This document shows, piece by piece, positions 15,701 to 20,656 of a stretch of DNA of 20,656 nucleotides; position 1 is the first letter of the stretch; every line of letters begins with the position of its first letter. Source of the DNA: Leptofilum sp050292445 (GTDB taxonomy: Bacteria; Chloroflexota; Anaerolineae; Promineifilales; Promineifilaceae); NCBI GenBank assembly GCA_050292445.1, contig JBNKLQ010000091.1:1-20656 (forward strand), written 5' to 3'. The position numbers were made by a program, and so were the translations under genes. The notes below the pieces were generated by a model. It was not told where the DNA came from. It ran no database searches and saw only the letters and a list, made by a program, of their open reading frames with translations.

Positions 15701-18700
15701 AGTGGTTCCTCCAAATCCTCCCAGAAGAATGCTGACCGCAGTAAATCGTGCCGCGTGATTAATTGCTGCCAGGCCTGGGCATATAAATCGACGTCCAAAT
15801 CTTCCATTTCCAGTGCATTTTGTTCGACGTAGACGCCCGTTTCAGGGGCATACAAGGTGTGGAACAGGATGGCACGCTGTGTCGGCGTTAAAGCGTACAA
15901 ATCTTTGATTTTTTCGGGGTACTTGAGAAATTCTTTCGCTGCCGCTGTGTTCGCCAAGATGTTGTAATCCACTGCTTCTTCGGGTATTTGCGCCGGGATG
16001 GGGGCTGCTGGTGTGGCAGCCTGCTCATCTACCAACGAGGCCAATTCGGCCACCGTTTGGTTTTGGAACAGTTGGCTGGGCCGATAGATGAGGCCAATTT
16101 CCTTGGCCTGGGCAATAAAGCGAATAGCCGAGATGGAATCGCCGCCCAGCTCGAAGAAGTTGTCATGCACGCCTACCTGGCGCACGTTGAGCAGCGTCTG
16201 CCAGATGTTGGCCAACTGCTGCTCCTTGTCGTTGCGCGGAGCGGTGTATGCTTTTGTGTTTGCCAACACAACGCCGTCCGGCAGGGGCAAGGCTTTGCGG
16301 TCTACCTTGCCGTTCGGCGTGAGGGGGTACTCATCAAGGAAAAGGAAGCGATGCGGCACCATGTAGGCGGGCAGGCTTGCCTGCACATGATTGCGTAGCG
16401 CCGTCACGTCTGGCTGCTCCTCACCCTGGACAATGAGGTAAGCAACCAACTGTTCGCCCTGTGGATGAACCACCGCCTGGGCGATGTCGGGATGCTGCTG
16501 GAGGCTGTTTTCAATCTCGCCCAGCTCAATGCGGAAGCCGCGTACCTTTACCTGGTGGTCGGAGCGACCGAGGAATTCAATTGAGCCGTCTTTACGGTAT
16601 CGGGCCAAATCGCCCGTAAAGTAAATGCGTTCCTCCGGCTTGAAGGGGTGCTGGGGGAACCGTTCGGCTGTTAAATCGGGCTGATGCAGGTAGCCACGGG
16701 CCACACCCTTACCACCAATGTACAGGTTACCGGTCACGCCAATTGGCACTGGTTGCAGATGTTCGTCCAGGACGTAAACATCTGTATTGCCGATGGGGGT
16801 GCCGATGGAAACGACGCCATCGGTTTGGCATTCTGCCTCGGTGACCTGAAGGCAGGTAGACCAGACGGTGGTTTCGGTGGGGCCGTACATGTTCCAAACG
16901 GCCGTTCCCCTTTTCAATAACTCCTTCGCCAAAGCCACTGGCAAGGCTTCCCCCCCAGACATAATCTTCAAGCCAACCTTGCCTTCCCAGCCAGCAGCCA
17001 ACAGTATTTGCCAGGTAGCTGGCGTGGCCTGCATCATCGTCACCGGTTCGGCATCCAACAGTTGCCGCAGCAAAGAGACGTCTTTGGTTGTGGCCTGATC
17101 GGCTAACAACACCCGCGCCCCAGAAATGAGCGGCAGGTACAGCTCCAGCGTGGCAATGTCGAACGACAGCGTGGTTACGGCCAGCAGTGTGTCGTCGGCG
17201 CAGATGCCTGGCTTTTCTTGCATAGCGTTGAGGAAGTTAGCCAGGTTGCGCTGAGTGATTTGTACGCCTTTGGGCTTGCCCGTTGAGCCAGAGGTGTAGA
17301 TAACATAGGCCAGATCATCCAGCCGCGAAAAATCTTGAGTCAGCGGTCCCGCCGCTTGAATCTGTGACCAGTCCGCATCAATCAAAATTGGCTGCGCTTT
17401 ATTTTCTGGCAGCGTTTCTATTAATTCAGAATTCGTAATCAGCAGCGGGGCCTGAGCGTGTTCTAGCATATATTGAATACGCTGGTCGGGGTAGCTGGGG
17501 TCGAGGGGCAGGTAGGCTGCGCCCGCCTTCACAATGCCCAGAATGGCGACCAACATCGTGGTATTACGCGGCAGGGCCAGACCAATGAGCGTGTCTGGCA
17601 AAATGTTGAACTGGCGAAGGTAGGCGGCTAGTTGGTCCGATTTGGCGTCTAGTTGGGCGTAGGTTAAATTGCCATCACTGGCGGATACGGCCGTTTCACT
17701 CGGCGTCTTTTCCACTTGCTGTTTGAATAATTGGGTGAGGGTGTGGTGAGGAAACGGCCGTTCCGTGGCGTTCCATTCAACCAACATTTTTTGCTGCTCT
17801 TCAGCTGAGAACAAAGGGAGTTCAGACACGGTCTGATACGGCCGTGTCAGGACATTTTCCAACAGATGCACAAAGTGAGTGGCCAACCGTTCAATCGTCT
17901 CTTCTTGGAACAGATCGGTGCAATATTCCCAGAGGAAGCGATAGCCATTTTTTGTATCTAAAACAGTGAGCGTCAGGTCGTATTTGGCACTATTACCTTC
18001 AGCCGGTACCACGCTCATCTTCAACTCCTGAAGATTGATTTCGCTTTTTGGGGTGTTTTGCAAAATGAAAGCTACCTGGAAGATGGGCGAGTAGCTGATG
18101 TCGCGGGAGGCATTAAGCGAATCGACCAATTTTTCAAATGGTATATCTTGATGCGCGTAGGCGTCCAGAGCGTGCTGGCGCACTTGGGCCACCAGATCGT
18201 TAAAGTTGTCTTGGGTTCCAATTTGAGTGCGCAGGACAAGCATATTGACAAAAAAGCCAATCAGATTTTCTACTTCGCTGCTGTTGCGGTTGGCAATGGG
18301 GGAGCCAACCACGATGTCATCTTGGCCCGAGTAACGGGCCAGCAGTAGTTGGTAAGCCGCCAGCAGGGTCATGAACGGCGTGGCATTGGCCTCGCGGCTG
18401 AAATGATTAACTCGCTGGGATAAGTCCTGCGGTAAATCGTGCCGGTAAATAGCGCCGCGATAACTTTGCGTGGTGGGACGGGGGAAATCGGTGGGCAGAT
18501 CCAAAGAGGCCGGTGCGCTGACCAGCCGCTGCTGCCAGTAAGCCAACTGCTGCTCCAACACTTCGCCCTGGAGCCAATTTCGCTGCCAGGCGGCAAAATC
18601 CGGGTATTGAATGGGCAGCGGAGGCAGCGGATTGGGCTGCCCAGCCTGGATGGCATGATACAGGCTGGCAATGTCGCGGACCAGGATGTTCATCGACCAG

Positions 18701-20656
18701 CCGTCGGAAATGATATGGTGGATCACAATGACCAGGAGGTGATTGTCAGGTTGAATTTGCAGCAGTTCAACACGCAGCAAAGGCGGGCTGGTGAGGTCAA
18801 ACGGCCGTTGCACTATTTCTTTCACTGTTTCTGGGATTTCTGCTTCGGAAACGGCCATCACCGGAATCTCTAGAGGCATGGCTTCATCCACCACCTGAAT
18901 CGGATCCCCCTCAGGATTGACGGCAAACGTGGTGCGCAGCGAATCATGCCGGGCCATCATCTGGTTGAAAGCAGCTTGCAGTGTTTCCGTCTCCAACGTG
19001 CCCTCCAGCCGGATGACTGCTGGGATATGGTAAGCAGTTAGATTTGGCTCGATTTGGTCCAAAACCCACAGACGCTGCTGGGAAAAAGATAGTGGTTTGG
19101 CGTCGGCGCTATCCACCACCTCAATGCGGGGCGCGATGGGCGCGTCTTGTGCCTGGGTGACGACTTTTGCCAGGGCGGCAACGGTCCCCGCCTCAAACAG
19201 TGAGCGCAGGGGCAGCTCCACGTTTAGCGTCTGGCGCACGCGGGAAACCAACTGCGTGGCCAGCAGTGAATGCCCACCCAGCTCAAAAAAGTTGTCTTCA
19301 ATGCCCACACGCGGCACGTTGAGCAAATTTTCCCAAATGGTGACCAGCGCTTCTTCGATGGGCGTGCGTGGCGGTACGTAATTGTCGGAACTGAGAGCAA
19401 ATTGGGCTGGGTCAGGCAGCGCTTTGCGATCCACCTTGCCATTAGGGGTGAGGGGATATGCTTCCAGAAAGAGGAAGCGGTGAGGCACCATGTAAGCAGG
19501 CAGTGTTTCCTGCACGTGGTTGCGGAGCGCCGTTATGTCTAGTTGTTCCTCATCTTTGGCAATGAGGTAAGCCACCAGCTGCTCCCCCTGCGGATGAACC
19601 ACTGCCTGGGCAATCTCAGGATGCTGCTGCAAGCTGTTTTCAATCTCGCCTAGCTCAATGCGGAAGCCGCGAATCTTCACCTGGTGGTCGGAACGGCCGA
19701 GAAATTCGACAGCGCCATCTTGACGATACCGGGCCAAATCTCCTGTGAAGTAAATGCGCTCGTCTGGTTTGAAGGGATGCTGTGGGAAGCGTTCGGCCGT
19801 GAGGTCTGGCTGATGCAGGTAGCCCCGCGCCACGCCCTTGCCGCCGATGTACAGATTGCCCGTCACGCCAATCGGCGCGGGCTGGAGATGATCATCCAGT
19901 ACATAGACATCTGTGTTGCCGATGGGGGTGCCAATGGAAACGACGCCATCGGTTTCACATTCTTCCTCTGTGACTTGCAGACAAGTTGACCAGACGGTGG
20001 TTTCGGTGGGGCCGTACATGTTCCAAACGGCCGTTCCCTTGCCCAACAACTGTTTACCCAAAGCCGCAGGCAAAGCCTCCCCGCCAGACAAAATCTTCAA
20101 GCCTGGCTTGCCTTCCCAGCCAGCGGCCAGGAGCATTTGCCAGGTGGCTGGTGTGGCCTGCATCATCGTCACCGGCTCAGATTCGAGCTGATTCAGCAGC
20201 AGCAGCGCATCTTTTGTGGTGGCCTGATCCGCCAGCAGCACCCGCGCCCCGGAAATGAGCGGCAAATACAATTCCAACGTGGCAATGTCAAACGACAGCG
20301 TCGTCACCGCCAACAGCGTGTCGTCGGCGCAAATGTCTGGTTTTTCCTGCATGGCGCAGAGGAAGTTGGCCAGGTTGCGCTGGGTGATTTGCACGCCCTT
20401 GGGTTTGCCCGTTGAGCCAGAGGTGTAGATGACGTAAGCGAGGTCATCCAGCCGCGAAAAATCTTGGGTCAAAGCGGGCGTTTCTTCAATTTTGGGCCAA
20501 TCGGCCTCAATCAATATGGTTTTTGCCTGATGTTCTGGCAAACCATCTACCAGTTCAGCATTCGTGATGAGCAGGGGGGCTTGCGCATGATCCAGCATGT
20601 ATTGGATGCGCTGGACGGGGTAGGTTGGGTCGATGGGCAGGTAGGCTGCACCAGCC
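12730..20656 (-). CDS. NRPS, 5'-partial (A-PCP-C-A-PCP-C-A-PCP)
   Basis: This is the 3' part of a multimodular non-ribosomal peptide synthetase, 2641 codons inside the window, ending in TAA at 12732-12730. The start lies beyond the right edge: the frame is already open at 20655 in the A2 core motif (AGAAYLPIDP), so the ATG at 20598 is internal. Domains by visible residue: A1 1-415, PCP1 (Ser 463), C2 about 520-960 (HHIISDGW at 646), A2 about 970-1455, PCP2 (Ser 1507, GGDS), C3 about 1585-2030 (HHILWDGW at 1719), A3 about 2040-2525, PCP3 (Ser 2585, GGHS). The protein ends with a short acidic tail (EALDDDEIDLLL) and no thioesterase, so the peptide must pass to another protein, most simply gene B 42 bases downstream. 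It is a cytoplasmic enzyme that activates amino acids with ATP and condenses them as phosphopantetheine thioesters. The family is certain; the product is unknown. Confidence 0.97.
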   Translation of the reverse strand, partial: AGAAYLPIDPTYPVQRIQYMLDHAQAPLLITNAELVDGLPEHQAKTILIEADWPKIEETPALTQDFSRLDDLAYVIYTSGSTGKPKGVQITQRNLANFLCAMQEKPDICADDTLLAVTTLSFDIATLELYLPLISGARVLLADQATTKDALLLLNQLESEPVTMMQATPATWQMLLAAGWEGKPGLKILSGGEALPAALGKQLLGKGTAVWNMYGPTETTVWSTCLQVTEEECETDGVVSIGTPIGNTDVYVLDDHLQPAPIGVTGNLYIGGKGVARGYLHQPDLTAERFPQHPFKPDERIYFTGDLARYRQDGAVEFLGRSDHQVKIRGFRIELGEIENSLQQHPEIAQAVVHPQGEQLVAYLIAKDEEQLDITALRNHVQETLPAYMVPHRFLFLEAYPLTPNGKVDRKALPDPAQFALSSDNYVPPRTPIEEALVTIWENLLNVPRVGIEDNFFELGGHSLLATQLVSRVRQTLNVELPLRSLFEAGTVAALAKVVTQAQDAPIAPRIEVVDSADAKPLSFSQQRLWVLDQIEPNLTAYHIPAVIRLEGTLETETLQAAFNQMMARHDSLRTTFAVNPEGDPIQVVDEAMPLEIPVMAVSEAEIPETVKEIVQRPFDLTSPPLLRVELLQIQPDNHLLVIVIHHIISDGWSMNILVRDIASLYHAIQAGQPNPLPPLPIQYPDFAAWQRNWLQGEVLEQQLAYWQQRLVSAPASLDLPTDFPRPTTQSYRGAIYRHDLPQDLSQRVNHFSREANATPFMTLLAAYQLLLARYSGQDDIVVGSPIANRNSSEVENLIGFFVNMLVLRTQIGTQDNFNDLVAQVRQHALDAYAHQDIPFEKLVDSLNASRDISYSPIFQVAFILQNTPKSEINLQELKMSVVPAEGNSAKYDLTLTVLDTKNGYRFLWEYCTDLFQEETIERLATHFVHLLENVLTRPYQTVSELPLFSAEEQQKMLVEWNATERPFPHHTLTQLFKQQVEKTPSETAVSASDGNLTYAQLDAKSDQLAAYLRQFNILPDTLIGLALPRNTTMLVAILGIVKAGAAYLPLDPSYPDQRIQYMLEHAQAPLLITNSELIETLPENKAQPILIDADWSQIQAAGPLTQDFSRLDDLAYVIYTSGSTGKPKGVQITQRNLANFLNAMQEKPGICADDTLLAVTTLSFDIATLELYLPLISGARVLLADQATTKDVSLLRQLLDAEPVTMMQATPATWQILLAAGWEGKVGLKIMSGGEALPVALAKELLKRGTAVWNMYGPTETTVWSTCLQVTEAECQTDGVVSIGTPIGNTDVYVLDEHLQPVPIGVTGNLYIGGKGVARGYLHQPDLTAERFPQHPFKPEERIYFTGDLARYRKDGSIEFLGRSDHQVKVRGFRIELGEIENSLQQHPDIAQAVVHPQGEQLVAYLIVQGEEQPDVTALRNHVQASLPAYMVPHRFLFLDEYPLTPNGKVDRKALPLPDGVVLANTKAYTAPRNDKEQQLANIWQTLLNVRQVGVHDNFFELGGDSISAIRFIAQAKEIGLIYRPSQLFQNQTVAELASLVDEQAATPAAPIPAQIPEEAVDYNILANTAAAKEFLKYPEKIKDLYALTPTQRAILFHTLYAPETGVYVEQNALEMEDLDVDLYAQAWQQLITRHDLLRSAFFWEDLEEPLQMVAHEVPFPLTSLDWRGQSEEQQLAQLQDLMAAERQKGFDLTKPPLLRLYVIQVAEKRHFILVNYHHILWDGWSNVVIHLEVRAIYDALRRGETPTLPTPTPYRKYITWLRQQEESEAKAYWQEYLAHFEEATPIPIAEQMNQGVYGAVEDYAEQSVTLSAEIWTSLQALLAEHKITYNNFMQAVWGIVLNRYSGEDDVLFGTVVHGRPAELPQFDRMVGLFINVLPVRLQFQKEESVLAWLKQSHATFIDQSQFAHNSLEQIQQWGGFPRERNLFHSLFINNNPATDNMPPPPTDSRPLFVQEKTNYALNFYLKPKEVWQISYDPTLFTAVSIKRMLTHILQVVRNIVAQPEQRMADLTLLPTNERNLLLETWNNWPKPVSKGSLVADFAAQVAKQPSVAAVIDPAYGTLTYAELDEKSSQLAAHLQQLGIRNGRIGLHLERSYHFSVCFWGILKSGNTYVPLDAKHPQQRLAFMIENADLEAIISHSALQATLPQVNQPVLLIDEIEPQLANAPALEAVEMAETAVILYTSGSSGQPKGVRLPHQALHTYARTAVDQFQLTPSDNVLQFASIGFDTSLEETCPTHLSGGTLILRTEESLNSIQAFFNFCHTYQISVLDLPTAFWHTLAIEMQRDASLQLPASIRLIIIGGEKASPEHLATWRTIANDQVALLNTYGPTETTIVATNCAIAGPDAVSHSELAPIGKPIASARVYVVDQYDQLAPVGVPGELLIAGPQLASGYVDLPEETAVKFIPDPFADTGKVYRTGDRVRFLDDGILQFVGRTDRQIKLRGHRIEPETLEQLLNQHEDVADTAVTTQPDSQNNPQIVAYLIPKNGPVPDQQTLASYLRQQLPAYMIPATFVTLDSFPKTSNGKINYRALPTPTFQPQDSAHYEAPRTPIEETIADLFSQLTNVEKVGLYDNFFQLGGHSLLITQLASRIQSIFEVELSLRTLFEHPTVVDMALIVEEKMLEMVEALDDDEIDLLL
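12733..13020 (-). other. Peptidyl carrier domain PCP3 and C-terminal tail
   Basis: The core DNFFQLGGHSLLITQL has its serine codon at 12903-12901. About 55 residues follow and the protein ends in an acidic tail, EALDDDEIDLLL. Short acidic tails at the end of NRPS subunits can act as docking segments, but no specific docking family is recognised here. Confidence 0.88.
13045..14545 (-). other. Adenylation domain A3, acidic pocket
   Basis: Core motifs LYTSGSSGQPKG, GFDTSLEE, NTYGPTETT, VYRTGDRVRF, GRTDRQIKLRGHRIEP and NGKINYRAL are all present. The pocket read by eye is D-T-E-D-I-G-T-I-V-K. The two acidic side chains at positions 239 and 278 would suit a basic or strongly polar amino acid (Orn, Lys or Arg type), but no exact code is recalled, so the substrate is open. 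The domain is not a close relative of A1 and A2. Confidence 0.85.
14560..15905 (-). other. Condensation domain C3 (non-LCL entry motif)
   Basis: The domain begins LYALTPTQRAILFHTLYAPE, the xPxQxxxLFHxL start seen in DCL and dual-function condensation domains, unlike the SFAQQRLW start of the other C domains here. HHILWDGWS is intact with the histidines at 15501-15496, so catalysis is expected. The additional HHxxxxGD motif of dual epimerization/condensation domains is not seen. It joins PCP2 to PCP3. Confidence 0.85.
16020..16245 (-). other. Peptidyl carrier domain PCP2, GGDS type
   Basis: The core is DNFFELGGDSISAIRF, with the attachment serine at 16137-16135. GGDS instead of GGHS is usual for carriers placed before epimerization domains. 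Here a condensation domain follows directly and no epimerization domain is present, see findings. Confidence 0.88.
16285..17745 (-). other. Adenylation domain A2, near-copy of A1
   Basis: A complete domain from LTYAQLDAKSDQ through YTSGSTGKPKG, SFDIATLELY, NMYGPTETT, YFTGDLARY and NGKVDRKAL. The pocket read by eye is D-I-L-Q-M-G-M-V-W-K, differing from A1 only at one position (M for L), so both should select the same, glycine-like, substrate. DNA similarity to A1 is very high at an offset of 3129 bases and ends just after the A10 motif. Confidence 0.88.
17770..19110 (-). other. Condensation domain C2 (LCL-like)
   Basis: The domain opens with LSFSQQRLWVLDQIEPN, the C1 motif typical of domains joining two L-residues. 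The active-site motif HHIISDGWS has its two histidines at 18720-18715. Later motifs include VGSPIANRN, IGFFVNMLVLR and HQDIPFEKLV, so all core motifs are present and the domain should be active. It would join the residue on PCP1 to the one on PCP2. Confidence 0.9.
19165..19400 (-). other. Peptidyl carrier domain PCP1
   Basis: The motif DNFFELGGHSLLATQL is present. The serine codon at 19269-19267 is the expected phosphopantetheine attachment site. It follows A1 and precedes an LCL-type condensation domain, the usual module order. Confidence 0.9.
19415..20656 (-). other. Adenylation domain A1 (5'-partial), Gly-type pocket
   Basis: The domain starts at core A2 and contains YTSGSTGKPKG (A3), SFDIATLELY (A4), NMYGPTETT (A5), YFTGDLARY (A7), the GRSDHQVKIRGFRIELGEIE region (A8) and NGKVDRKAL (A10). 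Aligned by eye to GrsA, the pocket residues read D-I-L-Q-L-G-M-V-W-K. This resembles the DILQLG-type codes known for glycine; that match is from memory, so the substrate is an inference. All catalytic motifs visible here are intact. Confidence 0.85.

Larger units (their letters stand above)
545..20040. repeat. Highly iterated palindrome ACGGCCGT, about 37 copies
   Basis: By-eye scanning finds about 37 exact copies of ACGGCCGT spread over both genes, for example near 545, 735, 764, 2312, 3785, 7012, 8749, 9845, 12440, 14116, 16899, 18800 and 20027. Many extend to AACGGCCGTT. One copy would be expected about once per 65 kb. In the coding strand copies fall in three phases: ACG-GCC-GTn (Thr-Ala-Val), nnA-CGG-CCG-Tnn (Arg-Pro-Phe) and nAC-GGC-CGT (Asp-Gly-Arg). 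Confidence 0.85.

Noticed and set aside
14560..15905. Dual epimerization/condensation domain
   Set aside because: The entry motif is suggestive, but the extra HHxxxxGD motif near the N-terminus is not present.
545..20040. ACGGCCGT copies as operators of one regulator
   Set aside because: Copies are scattered through coding DNA without relation to starts or gaps, and none lies in the 42-base junction, so a classical operator role is unlikely.
12730..20598. Gene A starting at the ATG at 20598
   Set aside because: The frame is open upstream to the window edge and already encodes the A2 core motif, so this methionine is internal to A1.

Overview
The window is almost entirely coding and holds parts of two very large non-ribosomal peptide synthetase (NRPS) genes, both on the minus strand, so the biological reading direction runs from position 20656 down to 1. 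No other protein gene, RNA gene, transposase or CRISPR array is supported. The organism cannot be named from this sequence. The roughly balanced to slightly GC-rich composition, the style of the NRPS domains and two short dispersed-repeat types (TCAGT/ACTGA units and CACAGAGAA units) would fit a filamentous Chloroflexota or a cyanobacterium-like bacterium. That is a low-confidence inference.

Layout. Gene A (20656 to 12730) enters from the right edge already inside an adenylation domain. It reads A1-PCP1-C2-A2-PCP2-C3-A3-PCP3-stop. After a 42-base gap, gene B (12687 to 1) starts and stays open to the left edge, 4229 codons without a stop. It reads half-C, A-B1, PCP-B1, C-B2, degenerate A with no carrier, C-B3, A-B3, PCP-B3, C-B4, A-B4, PCP-B4, C-B5 (cut by the edge). 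No thioesterase, reductase, epimerase or methyltransferase domain lies inside the window.

How it works together. The two proteins should act in series on one peptide: two residues from near-twin adenylation domains with a glycine-type pocket, one residue from a domain with an acidic pocket, then three residues from gene B (two from sister domains with related pockets, one from a third type). The assembly line is not regular. Gene B lacks the N-terminal lobe of its first condensation domain. Its second module has a decayed adenylation domain and no carrier, so it should add nothing. The last complete adenylation domain carries an in-frame insertion of a dispersed repeat.

The most striking signal is at DNA level. 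The palindrome ACGGCCGT occurs about 37 times by eye in 20.7 kb, where a random sequence would give less than one. It occurs in all three codon phases, so protein motifs alone do not explain it. It behaves like the highly iterated palindrome HIP1 of cyanobacteria but has a different sequence.
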